A stretch of 64,000 nt of DNA from Dysidea avara (GCF_963678975.1 NC_089272.1:21713399-21777398), one strand, 5' to 3'. Counted from the first letter of the stretch, positions 10,796 through 37,856 are shown. Notes: a model not told the origin generated them from the sequence alone. Made by a program: numbers and translations.

Positions 10796-13227
10796 GTATA
10801 TGTATTGTATTACAATATTATTTGTACTCATATTATTACATTGTAAATATATTGCATATCACTTTTTGTTTTGTAAAACTTACATATAATTCTAAAGTAA
10901 AGTTTGATCTTTTTTATGCATCAGTCAATCATTGGTAATCCTATCCCATGTCTGTAGGCCTTGTACGATAGTTTTGTTTTGTTTTGTGTTTTTAAATTGT
11001 TATTTCATTCATTATTTACGTATGATGTAATGTTGACCGAATTTCGTATTATTCTTAGTAGTAATCTCAGATTATTCATCAAAGCTTTTTTACTTATCTG
11101 GTGATATACTGTACATATCTCCATCAGTTAGGGTATGTACTGTACCATATCCTTTGAGTCCAAGTAGAGATCTGTGTGTGACAATTTCAAGTGTTAACCT
11201 CTAAAGGGCTTGAAGTTGTAGTTCTACAACAGTTTAGTTTGCTGACTTGTTTTGACTCTTTTTTTCAGCAATCTGTATTCATTATTTACAGAATTAGAAT
11301 GTTGGCATTCAAAACTGCTCTGTAGGGCTACGTAGCTGAGTGCAAATATTTTGTTCCCTTACCACTTATACTAAAATCCCCTTTCACATTTGTTAGTGAA
11401 CAATGTGTTCTTAATTGCACTGTATGCATTTATAATACATTAATCCTATATTTAATACATATAAAGCACCACCACATCTGTACAAAAAATGCAGCTCAAG
11501 ATGGGGATGTCAGCTATATAGTCTTGAGACACTAATTTTGTACACACAAGAATAGGAGGTGCTTTAAGTGATAATTATCTAGCTCTTTCTGAGTTTCCTC
11601 CATTGGGACGTTCATCTTTAGTACACAAACTGCTTTTTATTCTCAGACATCAGATGATCAGTAAATGTTTACACAATCTACTTCTAGCAGTAGAACTACG
11701 TAGCAAAAAACAGAATTAGTTTTAGTGATTTAATTACAAAGTGTGATTAATTATAAGCTAGCTGTTTGTCTGCAAATACTTTTCGTGCTGTAGCTGTGTT
11801 GTTTACATGTAAGTTGTATTACCTGTTTTTGTAGTGTATTTCGTTATATTACTTAGTTACCACAAAAGTAATAATATTACATAACATGTTACTCCCAACA
11901 CTGGTGATAGGCTTGTTCATGGTGTGCCTCATGTGTATTTTAAATATGCATTGAATGATTACATGTTCCTATTTCTACAAGTGAGTTGACTATGGTGGAA
12001 TGGGATATATCTATGTAGATCATGATGTGTGTGTGTGTGCAATTTTAAAGATTGTTGAAATTGGCTTGTTGTGTCAGCCAGAACTTTAATGAACTGATCC
12101 ATGGCACTATCCACTGCCTTGTGAATAGTGGATTCAATGATTTCAGTTACTGAACTACCAGAGAACTTTTGATTTAACCCATAACCAGCTCATTTCAGCT
12201 GGCACAGAACTAGTGAACACTTAATCCCATCAACTTTTACAAAACACATCTTCAGACAATTTGGCTACTGCATGCAATGCAAAACCAAAGTTCGCATTGT
12301 AGTGTGATTTCAGATGCACACTACAATTATCACGGTTCAGCCTGATCAGAATATTTTCTAATTTGGCCCATACACTGAGATAATGCATGGAGCAAGTGAC
12401 AAAAGTAGTTTAACAATGTCATAACATACACACTGTCTCTAGTCAAGTACAGCAGGAAACAGATGGTTTCAGCTACAATTATTGAAATAAAGTTTCATCC
12501 TTCAAATGTAACACTGGTTTTAAATACATTTTGCACTTTCATACCATATAGTGGTTTTTAAGGGGAGATTTTTCTTGGATTGCTACCATACTAAATTTCA
12601 AGGGGAAAATATTTGCTTCTTCAGGATCTTTTATGCATTTATACTACTCAATCCCTCTAAATAAACCCTGCTATATGGTATGACAAGTTAAAAGTAGGCT
12701 GTTGTTCAAACCTCGAAGTTTGTTTGTGTTATCACCACAAACCATCAACAAATTACTGTAAATACTAAAACCACTGCATTTGTAAAGTTGCTACCACAGT
12801 TGAACAATAATGAATTTGACCAGACCAAAGAACTTGTCATGCGTAGTAGATACAAAACAACCTTTTCTGCGTTACATTATCCAACCCATTGTACAACACC
12901 TTGCTCTTCTGTTGCTGATAAACATAACTACAAATAAATAAACAGAAAGTTTAAAACTACAAGATTACTTGCCTGGCACCATAATGTAAATAAAATTAAT
13001 TTGTTGCCAGTTGCCCATCCCAGAATTCATACAAAAAAGCAAATCATTTATGGTAATGTTCTCTCAGTATTTTATTCCCCTTCTGGATATCACGATCAGT
13101 GTACTAGATCTAGTTACACCTAACAATGCATCCTTACTATGATAAAAACAATGTAACCACTGTTTTGGCCCACCTTAGTTTACATTTACCACTAATGTGT
13201 GACAGTGGTACTGGCTATGGGGTACAA
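10796..13227. other. Intergenic, no recognised gene
   Basis: AT-rich sequence between the ankyrin gene and receptor gene A. The only coding-like stretch is on the minus strand at 12189-12010 (about 60 codons, including SVTEIIESTIHKAVDSAMD), with a helical, polar composition. It has no recognised relative and no convincing splice context. It may be a transposon fragment or chance. Confidence 0.5.
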
Positions 13228-13233
13228 TATAAA
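13228..13233 (+). promoter_or_regulatory. TATA-like box of gene A
   Basis: TATAAA lies 60 bases upstream of the chosen ATG of gene A. Genes C and D have TATA-like boxes at a similar distance (about 65 bases), which supports a shared promoter layout in the family. Confidence 0.4.
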
Positions 13234-13287
13234 TTGTGTTTATTATGCTTCAAAATCATTTGAAGTGTGTTTAAGGCTTATTTCTTT

Positions 13288-15861
13288 ATGGCTATAGAAA
13301 TGTCTCTGAAGCATCTTCTATTTGTACTGACCTTCATAATATGGTCATTCTACTTCAGTGATGCCGGAATCTGTAAGTATGCAATTTACAGATAGATGTA
13401 CTGTGTTCTGTATGTGATAGCAGCATAAATACACAGCCATTTCACTATTATAAGCCACCAATAGATGATACATGTTTCAAGGCTTCCATTGCTTGCTATA
13501 CCCTGATTTATATATTCTAGCATATCTAGCCCCTTGCTGCACTAGAGTTTGTTGATAAGTGCCTGATGGAACCACAGCATAGCAAAGTCTGTGTGTGCCA
13601 TTATAGTGGGCCAAATATTATCCTTGTTTGTGAAATGCTTTTATTATTAAATGACAAGTGAGTCAGTAGGTACATGTATAAGAAGTGTTCAATTTTTGGT
13701 TGAGTTGTGATTATACAGTTTTACCCTTTCTGTCTAGCACAGCCAACACTTAAAGTTTGTGTTTCATACAATGAAACTGATCCATTTCTTAATGCAAAAT
13801 GGAATGTACAGGTAGTAAGTAATTTGTATTATACCATGTTTTGTGACAATCTGTACTAGCGTAGATGAAAATAATGCAAATTGTACTACAATGTATCAGA
13901 GTAATATCTTTTTCTGTGCACATGAAGAGAAACATAGTTGCATATTTGGACTACCAACACAGTTGAACACATTTTCACTATGCTGGAGTTGCTTCTTTGT
14001 CAGTTTTTAAGTATTCAAACACTACAGATGCACAACTGGGATTTGGGATCTGTTAATAGTACCATATAACAGGAAATTTTGACGCAAGGAAAAGTTGCAC
14101 ACTTCATCAGCTTTGACGACTTAAATGTTGATGAAAATCAAGAAATCGTAGATCTAAACACCTACTTTTAAGGTACTAGTGGATTTTTGACAAAACAAAT
14201 TTAACTGATTCATCAATTTTGTCCACCTTTTCTTTTGCCAAAATTTCCTGTTGTACGGTAATGCTGTAAGGGGAGAGAGGGGCAGTTCTACCAACAGCTA
14301 CAGTGGTATTTCTCACAAAGCCACCACACGTTGCTTTGTGAGCAATACTTGCTGAGTAAGTATTTGCCTATTAGGGTTGCTGCTTAGGCTTCACCTAAGT
14401 TCACCAAAATGTGGTGACCGTGAAACTAATGAAAGGCCCAATGGATCTCCTCTAGCTATTATACATCCTCCACTGTCAGTCCATATTGTGCCTTTTTTGT
14501 TCTCCATGATAGAGGATTTGTTTGAGCACTAAGTTTCCTTAGATATTCTATTATTAAATCTTGACCTTAACATCAGTGCATCTGACACTAGTTACCCCCT
14601 CGAAACTAGAATGCCATTAAATATCAATTTGTATGCCTATTATTGGATTAGTGAATCTTGACCGATTCTAATGGAATTTAGTCCTTCTTTCATTCCTCCC
14701 TACTCTTTTACTGGTGATTACAGTACTGTAGCTTTATCAGTCACTGTTTTTCTGGAATACCTACTTAACAGCTATCAACATCCACCCAATCTTTTGTGCA
14801 CAAGTTTGCACTTGAACCCATGAAACACTCTTACTACTCCATCCTTCTGTGCTGGAATGTGTAACACAAAGGCTATCCAAAATTCCAGATGGTAGTGGAT
14901 CAACTTGAGCTACAACATGCTACTGTAAATGTTTTAGTGACAATATCAGCTAGCACTGATGCATGCATGGATGAAAATTATGAAATCCAGTTGCCTTTGT
15001 TAAGCCAAGAGTTGTAACATTATGGAATGTCTGTTGTGAATCGGTGTATTAAATGCTGCACTTAAATGTACTCACATGTAGTTGTAGTGGTTTTAGAGGG
15101 TTTTTCTGGAAATGTTACCACAGCCTACATGATTAGATACTAAACTAGCATGCTTCCTTTGAAATTTTGAGATTTAAAAACTTTGAAATGGCCATTTTGG
15201 ACTGACTGTATAGGTACAAGAAAATCTAGTACGACAGGAGACTAGAAAAAATAAGGGTTCCTCAAGTCTTGCAATTTGTGTTGCAGATATTAAAAATGAC
15301 CATGTAAAACTGAACATCAAAACTTAAATCGGTTTTAGCAATGTAGTTTGGATTCAATTATTCTGTGACTATTTAGTGTACTTTACTGCTCTGTTAGAGT
15401 AGACTATATCATTTAAAACCCAGCTGATATACAGTACATGACATGAACATATGCAATTTTACTCTACAGAAATAATGATTGTATTATTATTTGTATAGTT
15501 CGACGAGAGAATGGGAGCGAAAAGTAACATCACTTACTTCAATATTACAAAGATGTCTGAAGGATTCAAATTCACCAACATTTCATTAAGAGGACTGCCA
15601 CTAACAGGATCATTACTTAGAGTCAGGTCGTGTATTAAAACTAGCAATGGAATACACTGTCAAACAACTCTGCCAGGTTTGGTGAAGTTCTTAATGCGTT
15701 ATATTTTGTGCTTTCATTTACATGTATTCATGTTTCGCATACAGTACATGTCTATGTCATATGTATATGCCAGCACATGTGTATGTATATGTCTATACCT
15801 GACTATTGAGCACACACAGACACACACTCATGCACATGCACACACACACGCACACACACAC

Positions 15862-15918
<57 letters not shown>

Positions 15919-18900
15919 TACACACACATACCTGGCATTGCTGGTTAGAAATATGTTCCCACATATGTGACTGTCTCAGCAAATCCCTGCATAATTCACA
16001 CAATGTCCAGATTTATTTTTATTACCTCAGTATTACATATCTACAGTGTCCAAAGAATGAGTTTCCAAAGTTTTTACCTGTTATTGTGAACTATAGCATG
16101 CTTGATAGTAGGAAGAATGTAGAAATCAATATGTACAGTGACTATTTATACTGAAAAGGCTCTTAAATTCACAGTGACAACTTTTACTTGCATTGGTGTA
16201 TAAAGTTGGAATTTAGCTTAAATTTTTTTGCCTTGAATTGGTAAGTCTATCAAGGTGTAGTTCTGCACATACAAGAATGAAAGCATGAAGAATTTGCGAT
16301 GAACTTGTTTAGGTCTAAATACTGCATTGTAAATAAACGCATGTGACATCACTACCCTTGAGGCCACAAGAATGAAGCAAAGATATTCAAACTCTCCATG
16401 AGTAGGTGAATAAATGGTGTATAGGTTTTTGAGATTTGCCTCCCACGGTAATGGCTTGATTAAACCTTACGCACCCTATTTAATTTTTTTTATTTTGTTG
16501 TAGCAAACATTGTTGCAGGTTTTTGTGACAGTCACATACTGTATAGCTATGTAACTAAAGCTATAGTCCTTGTATGAGTATCACATTGTATTAATATTGC
16601 AATGCTTTATATGGATGTTTGAATTGTATTTATATAGTGGTGCAGTTATTATATAATGTTGTATGGAAAAGAGTCAACAGTACTTCAATACAGTTTACAT
16701 GTGAAGTGGCCTGTAGAACAGAGATCATTGTTGGATGTGCTGTTACACTTACCAGTGGACAAGAGATGGTGTTCGGTAACTCCTTAAATGTTGAAGGAAG
16801 TCTTACAGCCTTTCAACCACGTTCAGTTACTGTTAATGTACATAACATCAATTCAGATTTACAGTACTCGTACTCTGCTAGTGCTTTAATAGAAGAAAGT
16901 GCTATTTCTCCAAACTTGCTTAAAGGATTTGTTCCACCATCAACACGTAAGTCAAGTATGCATGTAGATACAAAAAGTATGTAACTTGATGCTTTACGTT
17001 TTTAATTAATATTCATGGGTTAGCTTTCTCACAGGTCCCTAGTGGGACAGTATTCATAGACAGATGAGTTAATTACTGGACAGACAGTTTTTGCTGATTT
17101 GTTCATGGGAGCCTTCCCATAATTACTTGCATTCATACTTACATGCTGCGTACATGCATAAATCTTTAGTAATAATATTAATTTACATAATATTACATCA
17201 GTATAAAATTCAATGAAGGGGGGTTGACTCAATAATAATACTGGTAATTAGATTGTTCCTATCACAGATTCAGTTTTAGCACTCTACGTACTGTACTCTA
17301 CGATCAACCTTTTTTCAATAAGTGACACACATATCTGCCCCAAATCATGTATATGTATCATTTACCATATTACAAAGGTATCCCCATGAAGGGTTGCGAC
17401 GTACCAATATTGGTAAGACCATAGTATTGTCCCAACCATAGGCTGGCAAACAATAAGATGAATTGTCCAGTCACTAGGACATTGGCCTGTTAACCCAGAA
17501 GTTTAACGTAAGGAAATAGTTGTTTTTTTTTTCATTCCACTTTTTGTATCTTATACACTTTTTCTTTTTGTTGATTTGTTATAGTTTATGTACATTGTGA
17601 TACATTCAAACAACAGTAAAATACACTCCTATCAGTACTGATTGGTGGTTAAAGGAGACCATCTTGCGATGCATACCTACATGTACGTAGCACAACACTG
17701 CATATATTACATACAATACTTCCAAGTATCTATATGTTTGCTACTGAATATGCACATGTTTCAAATTTAGTACATTTTATATAGGAACTCAGTCTATTTC
17801 AGTGCAAGAAGCAGCTACTTCAGCTTTCAGCAGTGTGGTGCCATCTACTGTTAGCAGTTCATCAGGTAGACATGTACAACTAAATTGCTGCATAATTTTT
17901 ACCATTGCTCAACTTACATATATAGCTATCACAACAACTGATTATTATTTTTATTTCAAACCGACTTCAACTCCAAGTACTGATGGAAAAAATGATAATG
18001 ATAGTGGTAAGCCATGAACAGTGAAATAAATATAACTACATAGTGTAAGGAGAAATCAGGACCCCAATATAAAAATTAATTGCGTGACTGAGTGACTATC
18101 AATTACTAAATGTGAAGTGGCTGTCCTGAGCTTTGTTCCACCCTTATACAGCATTAAAAGAGTAGAACAATACAAGAAGTACCTCTGCAATCAATCCAGT
18201 CAGCACTACAAAAATCAAGCACTGAAGCAATGGCGTATAACCACAAATCAACACCCACGTAGTAACTAGTGGAGGAAGAAATGGGGCACAAAGAGTGTCC
18301 ATTGTAGCTGCTGTGGTTGGCAAAAAGGCATGTCTCAGGCTGAAGCAATGTCGAACAGTTAAGAAATCAAGTCCGTTGTGTTAAGTTATGCTTGACAAGG
18401 GGAATCAGTTAGTCAGGCAGTCAGTATAAGAATAATTTGTTGTTTTATTTTAATTTCATAGACACTTGTTGAAAGGGTTTGGGGTTGCTCTGAAGACATT
18501 TTTGGGTCTGGATAATATTGCCAAGCTGTCATGATCAAAAAATGAAACTGTTATTGGGTGGTGAATATTTGGTAAGCTCAAACCTTCATGTTCCCTATTA
18601 TACAGTACTACCAAGAGTTTATAATTAACTCTTTTTGGTACTACCATACTGTATGATATTTTTTGCACATACATAATGTGAATGAATTCTATTAATGTTA
18701 GCTAAACCTTGGCAGCTTTGATTAGCTGTATTTTTAACCAGTTTGATGTTTTTGAGTTATTTTTAATGAAGTTCACTGCTGGTTGTGGCACCAAATATCT
18801 GTAATTTCCTAAGAAACACATACTGTATATACTTTGCATTTCGGATGCGCACAGATGCATGCATAGCTAGCACTTTACCATTTTGTTTATTTTTTAGATT

Positions 18901-19163
18901 CAATGAAATCTCAATCAACAATTGTAATTGTAATTGTTATAACAGCGATTGCACTGCCATTGTGTGTAACACTAGCTGTAATTATAGCTGTAGTTGTATC
19001 TAGAAAATACTTTATTCAAAAATCTCAAAATGCAACAATATCAGTGTCAGCACCAATCAATAATGATATTACAACAGATGTTAACATGCAGGAGAATCCA
19101 GCTTATCATGGTGTTAAGCAAACATATCTACACAACAAAGATACTGACTATTATTATATTTAA
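13288..19163 (+). CDS. Receptor family gene A: FN3-like + Cys module, one TM, short tail
   Basis: Seven exons give a complete 355-residue frame: 13288-13372, 13738-13805, 15499-15676, 16638-16946, 17785-17865, 17926-18006 and 18898-19163. All have GT/AG borders; junctions are phase 1 except a phase-0 intron after LNAKWN. Order: signal peptide (hydrophobic LLFVLTFIIWSFYF, residues ~10-23), FN3-like module (~29-110), second module with FTCEVACRTEIIVGC (~111-213), two Ser/Thr-rich 81-nt stalk exons, membrane helix (~276-301, IVIVIVITAIALPLCVTLAV), then a 54-residue tail with NPAY, TYLHN and a terminal DYYYI. Membrane helix and tail share the last exon, unlike B and D. The ATG gives the shortest good signal peptide; a second Met is at residue 5. 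It is probably a cell-surface receptor or adhesion protein. The ligand is unknown. Confidence 0.8.
15811..15929. repeat. (CA)n microsatellite in intron 3 of gene A
   Basis: About 115 bases of CA dinucleotides with a few cg and ga interruptions lie between exons 3 and 4 of gene A. The His/Thr-rich and Cys/Val-rich open frames over it are artefacts. Confidence 0.95.
16019..16510. mobile_element. Diverged copy of the 6734-type TIR element
   Basis: Blocks such as aaatcaat.tgtacagtgact, ataaagttggaattt and aactctccatgag appear in the same order as in 6734-7382. The ends are eroded. It lies in intron 3 of gene A. Confidence 0.55.
18150..18620 (+). mobile_element. Fold-back element body fragment in intron 6 of gene A
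   Basis: It carries cctctgcaatcaatccagtc, the aaaaaggcatgtctcaggct block and the tgttgaaagggtttggggtt end, as found in the other bodies (27590-27900; reversed in 52000-52300). No hairpin is attached to this copy. Confidence 0.55.
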
Positions 19164-20674
19164 GCATTGTATTGTTATACAGTAATACTTCTGTTGTAAT
19201 GCATGCAGTGTATGTCTTGGTATGGATACATTTAATATTTGTGTGAGGTAAAGTTAATTATATACCAAAGTGTGGGAATGTCAAAGTACCATGCTATACA
19301 CTATACAACTAAACAGAGCAACTCTGCTGCCAGTGATAAGCCACAGAGACTTATATATGACGTAACCACCATATGAATGGTATTGTTACCAATGGAGCAA
19401 AAAGCCAAGTTGTTAAAAACACACTTATACTATACTTACACCGGTAAACCACTATACAACGCGATGATTTAAATGTCAAGAAATAGTCTACGTCAATGTT
19501 TGGCCCCAGCAGTGTACAGTTTAAACACAATAAATGTGTTTCCTAGGGTTTCATGCATAACAAATTTCTTGAGATTTCCAAGAATTCATTGTCAGGAATT
19601 TTCTAAATTCTGGAAATATAAGTGGAATTGTGTGCGGAATTGTCACAATTAATTTACATTTGAGTAATTTTAAAGGAATGTGCAAAGTTCCATTCAAGAA
19701 ATTAATGTACATGAATTGTGACATTTTTGTGGAAAACAGAGAATTTCATTTACATTTCAGTATAGAAACATCATGGAAACATATTTTTTGTGTAGTGTAA
19801 CCTCTGGTGTCATCTTTCTATCTCAGAGTAACCTCACTAGAATTTTAGCACTTGCATGCCATGCAACACCACCTGAAGTTATCTAGCAAACATTCTATAA
19901 TTGGACAAGTACGTAGCACTGCTGATAATGCTTTGAGCTAACCTCCATTTGTTATCTAAGAATTACTTTTGTACTCTCCAAGTATACAGAACGACCACAC
20001 ATATTTTGTACTGCTATAATTGTACAAACGCTTACCAGCAGAGTGGGTACTCACCTACTAGCCATAGGCATTCAATGTGAAGGAGGTTTATGAGCTTCTC
20101 TTTTAAAGTATCCACAGTTTGTCCATGCAACTATGAGATTTTTAGAAGGCTGATGTATTCTATTAGAATAACAATCAAATATTTATAATCACAACTCGTA
20201 GTGTCAAAATGACAGTTTTATTTAACGTAATGTGCTTTTAAACATTTCCCTGGATCATTCTTTAGAATTACTGTATCAGAGCCAAAGCTATTCACCATTA
20301 TGAAGAGCCCCACTCCACATATAGATCTGGCTAGAATCTTGTATTAAAATTGCTAAATCAAAAATAATCATTATTGTAAAATTAGTTTAGTAGATCATAC
20401 TTATACAATATGGGAAAACAATATGTGGATAGCATATTCTTATTTATAGAAATACAGTGCAGAGGCCATGTAGTAAAAACCCTAGTCATGTGGATGGTTC
20501 CTAGATATAAAATTTTCACATTTGCAGTGCTGCACGTTATCAAAGCCATAAGGTATACTTTGCAAAGAATTCCAACCCATATGTATGTGTTCTAGGTAAT
20601 TTGTTAAAACAGGTGACTATTTTAGGTCAAATGCCCAAGTTGTAAGATGTGAACAATAAAAAATGATTGCTATA

Positions 20675-20884
20675 CAGTAGACCCTCAGTTATCTGACCCT
20701 TGTTTACCCGTACCCTTGAAATTGGAAATGACTGTTCTATTAGAGAATGTATGTTCTATTGGAGTGTTGCAACAGACCTCTGTATATTAATGTATGGGCT
20801 TCAGTTATCCGAACAATTCACTTATCTGAATACTTTTTCCATTACCTGAAACACATTGGGATTCAGATATGTGAGGGTCCATTG
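20675..20884. mobile_element. pogo/Tigger-like MITE with TA flanks
   Basis: It starts CAGTAGACCCTCAGTTATCT and ends with the reverse complement of CAATGGACCCTCACATATCT. Both ends are flanked by TA, as expected for a Tc1/mariner-pogo target duplication. It is 210 bases with no coding capacity, and includes the ttctattagag core seen also at 35727-35946. Confidence 0.75.
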
Positions 20885-21578
20885 TATTAGAGTATTTGAC
20901 TTCTCTTAGATCTTCTAATAGAAACTAGAAAGATTTTTAAAAGGATGCCTAAAATAAAATATGCATGGCACAGTAGCTGGCTTACATCAATATGCTTTGA
21001 GCATATTAAATAGAATAGCAAAAGCATATAAGAACAAGAATACATAATACTAAGGTTTATATTATTATGAACTCTTGATTGAACTCGCAATAAAAGTGAC
21101 AATAAGTCAATAACACAGCAAAATAACACTACACATTAAAACTGCTTTTCATATCAAAGAAGGTTTGTAATGTTATTATACTCACCTAGGCTTGAACTAA
21201 TTATGCATAGCCTATTATGCTTTTGAGCAATCCCAGCCTAAACTATATTTTCAAACAAAACAGAGCTGACTATTTTATTAGAGCACATTAGTTTTTTTTT
21301 AATGTTGTATTAGCTTTATAAAGTGCAAATAATATACTAATAAAGTTTCCTGTTGTCAGAGAATACATTCATACAATAATGGGCATCAATGTAAACACAA
21401 TGTGTGGTTGTTGTGGAGTGTCTCTATTTAATATTTAAGGGCCACTTCCCATTCATATGTGGCAGTTTAGGTTGACAATGCAGTCTAAAAGGTTTACTGA
21501 TTATGATGGACATATAGCCCTCCATGAAACTGCCTGGAGATACTATACCAGTGGAAACTCTTTGTAAAATTCTATGTG

Positions 21579-21792
21579 CAGTGGAACATCAAAACCATTT
21601 ACCCACACTTTCAGGTTGAAAGGCTGATGTGGGTGGTGTTCTATTAGAGTGGTTAAAATTTCATTTGAGACTATTTTGAGTGATTATTATTTGTAGAAAC
21701 ATGGTTTTTATAATTGCATACACAACTTCAAAGACATGAGCTTTGAATACTAGGTGGTCACCACTGGTTTGACTATACTCTAAGGTTCCACT
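21579..21792. mobile_element. Possible small MITE (cagtggaac ends)
   Basis: The left end cagtggaacatc and right end ctaaggttccacta are partial inverted repeats. The gttctattagagtgg core is shared with the pogo-like elements. The ends are eroded, so the limits are approximate. Confidence 0.4.
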
Positions 21793-24700
21793 ATACAAGC
21801 CCTTGAAACTGAAAAGCATTATTAACAATTTTCTTTTTAATTACCCTACCCAACATTCCTTTGAATGTGTTAAGTGATCTAGTAATCTTCTGTTGTAGTT
21901 AGATATAATTATCTTTTCATAGTTGTCATCAACATCGTGATATTGGTTGTGCATGGTAGTTAGAACTATTGAAATAATGAATTTTAAACTGATTGGATAA
22001 TGTAATATAAACACTGTATGATCTATCAAATAATGGTTCAGTTGCACCTTGGCACACCTTAATTAGTGTGGTTCACTACATATGGTTTACTATACTGTAA
22101 TGAATGTTGTATTTCATTGGGTGTGCCACTGTTATGTTTTAACCGATACCACATATCCACACCTTTGCTTCTTTATGTATACAGTGAAGAAAACTATGTA
22201 TACAGAGCTAGCGTAAGTGTTTGTGTACATATTTATACCTGCGTGTAAGGTGTAAGTAATTTAATCAACTCTCAGCATTAGTATCCGTTAATGCAATATC
22301 TGAGAATGTTGGGCCAATATATGCATATGATAAGAGTTAGTGTATATGTTCACTTGATTGTGAATATACGTAATACCTGTGCTACATAAATAAAAGTAGT
22401 GTTGAGTTGATCCATGTGTGTGGTTTAATAGAATTTTATACAGATGATAGCAAACACCTAATTGTATACTGAGCTTAGTCCAGGTCCCTACGTGTACCTC
22501 ACAATAATTATGCAACCATAAAACTTGAAATTGAAAAGATGTTTGGCAACTGATAGGGTTAATAAAATCACTCAGTGGCACCACAGTTTAATGGATATTA
22601 TGCATTAGTTTTATAAGATGCCTATGATTGAACTAGTTGGGTTTTTTGATTACAGAATATGCACTTGAAAATGCATTTATGGTATCATGTATGTACATAT
22701 TATGTTGTTACTTGTACAAGTGTTTAATGTTTTCACATTATAATTTGAGCACCTTAGTAACAATTTCTATGTCATTAGAACAGTTTTCACCTTTTTGTGG
22801 AAAGCAGACTAACACTAATTAGTAATATAATTTAATTAGTGCATGAATGCAGTCTGATAACACACAGGTGGTGCTAACTAAATATGCCAGAGGAAGGCTA
22901 CTAACTGCACAGTGAGGTAGTCACTGTACATGTTCAAATTTCACTGATGTATGACAATGTTGTCTATTAATGTGTGATGCTGAATTTAGTAAAGTTACTA
23001 TTACTCAATTTAAAGGAATATGATCTGAACATTACTTCATGTGATGTATGTGAGATTAATTTTTTTGCAAAGAATTGCTTGGTACATACAGCATCTTTTA
23101 CTCCCTTAAGTAACAAACACAGGAACAAGGTGCATAGTAGGCATGATACAGTACATGGTCATTTCCTATGCAACACCAAGTACATATTTGTATTCATTTC
23201 AACTAACGTGCATTTAAATTATTTTGTCATATGTGAGAAATTCACCATTGCATCAATTGTTGCAGTGTTCACTCACCAAACTATGTAATGATAATGCTAA
23301 TGCAGTATTATTGCATATGTACTGTAGGTGTCAATCAATACAACTGAGCCAAGAGCACACTTATTAAATGCATACACAGATTTGCATTTTAGTGGTAAGA
23401 TAGTGCACTGAAGCTGTATACTGAATAATCGAGAAACATTTGAACACCTGCCACAACCATTCCAGTCAGTAACAGTATTCATTACAAAGTATGTTTTCCC
23501 CCAGTAGGATACTGATTGTGACTAACCTGACAAAATATTTATAGATATCTTTTCTATGTGTAAAAGAATCAAGGATAAACTACTTACTTTTGTTTGGGTT
23601 ATTATAAAATACAGGATAAATATATGTACTGTAGTTAATGGTACAGAAGTGATAAACTGATAATCTATGTATATGTGAGTGAAAAATCAAATGAACTACA
23701 AAAATCTACAATCAACATCAGAAAAATATATTCATGATAATTAAGTACTTCCTTCATGTATCTTTATCGTTTACCTTTCACTAGAACACTAAAGCCAGAT
23801 GACTGAGCTGAATACCTGAAACTAGCTTGTATAATAATTTTAACTGAAAATGTTATTCATTTTGATATGCTAACCTCAGCAAGCAGCGCTAACAAAGTAA
23901 AACTCCTTCATGACACTGAGATTTGTAGGATACATGATGACTATAATTAAATAGTCACTGATAACTTATAGTGGACCACACTGGGCTATATTAGCCAAAC
24001 TAGTGATGTGTTCTGAATATATTATCATGGCCCTCATATTTACTAGTATTACGAATAGCTATGTATTTATAGAGCGGAGCATGACTGTGTTGATATGATG
24101 TTGTGAATACTTCATTTGCTCAAGCCTAACCAAATATCAATGTCCCTATTAAAAGTAGAAACTTGATTTCTACATAATAGAAGCCTGGTAGTAGGCTATC
24201 ATGTACTAGGTGTTAAGAAACAGAAGACTTAGCTGCTGCTTTATGTTGTATCCTAACATAATTGCTGTACACTGTACCTACATGCTACAAGTCAGTATGC
24301 TTTTGTAAAATACCCTATGTGATGTGTATATTCTATGAATGTTGTTAAGTAAAATCACTTGATGCTTTTGCCAGCTGGGTCATTAGCATAGGCATGTAAG
24401 TTATTGTAGTGCTAATGGCCAAAAATAACAACACACAGTACCTCCTAGCAACAATGCAAATATATGAACCTAGTTTATATTCATTATTTATATACTATTA
24501 TGTTAACAAGCTTTCTGTTATATGTATTTATATGTTACTGTATATGCTCAGTTACCTTTCAAAGCTTGCTGTATGATGTTGCCACTATGTGCCTAAAACC
24601 CCCTAACTTTAGTATAGTAACAATGTAGACATTGTTGTTGTTGTGATCCATTGTTCTCTCGACATGTTGTGTCTATATTGTTTGAATTACCAGTGAGCTT

Positions 24701-25537
24701 TGAAAACTTAAACTGAGGCCACTATTTACATATTGTTGCAATGATCAACATGGCTAGGGTATAGTGAAACCTTAGTGGTACAGTCACAACTGTGTCACAC
24801 CTAAGAACTTGTATTGGCATTAGGGAAATAAGCTTGTTTTCCCACACACATCTTGTTGTGGATCTAGTGTTCAGTTTTACCACAGGGTACTTTGGTACTT
24901 AGAGTAGACACATGACAATGACATAATTGCATGTGCATAGACTCTAATGGTGTCTGAGGTTATGTGCTATAAAAACCATGCATGACTATTGGATTAACAT
25001 GATGAACTGTTGGTAGTATTTATTGCATTAACATCCTTACCAGAGTTTACACTAGTTTAGTACTGTAGCCATACTGAACTAATTATGGTACACATCGAAG
25101 CACTTCTTTTGAAACATTGTGTAGTATCTTCTTATCCATGCATGGCTCAAATGCTATATAACTGTTGTCTGGGTGTGTTTAATTTGTAGGCGTTACATTC
25201 AAGGCCTAATGTAAACAGATATAATTGGTTGGTATTCTGTTGGTCCACACCCAAGTAATGGGCCACTGTAAAGTATACAACACACCCTGACCACATGATA
25301 CCACAGATTGTATGACACTGCAACCACCAGTAATATGAGCATATTTATAGAAGCCACACTTAGTGTTATTCATCCTGTGTGTTAATCAGCTGCACCCAAC
25401 CTTTCAACATCAGTTAATCTTGTTGGTCTTCATGTATAAACTACCCTACTCCACCCTGACATAAGTTCATTCTTTGACTAGTTTCAGTTGAGTTGGTTGT
25501 ATTTGTTTGTTGAGTTTTGTCAGTGTACAGGAACAAA

Positions 25538-37856
<12,319 letters not shown>

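Larger units (their letters stand above)
19164..25537. other. 6.4-kb intergenic stretch between genes A and B
   Basis: I see no exon of the receptor family here: neither the LNVxW block nor the FTCEVACRT block was found on the plus strand. The longest open frames (22974-23288 plus, 22288-22584 minus) have no recognisable motif and biased, low-complexity composition. Contents are AT-rich sequence and small DNA elements, listed separately. Confidence 0.5.

Noticed and set aside
15803-16003. Possible CRISPR-like or satellite array around the CA repeat
   Set aside because: Simple dinucleotide repeat with no spacers. I saw no CRISPR array, rRNA or tRNA gene in the window by eye.
22974-23288. 104-codon plus-strand open frame in the A-B intergenic region
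   Set aside because: No motif, no signal peptide, no family relation and no splice context; typical of AT-rich DNA.
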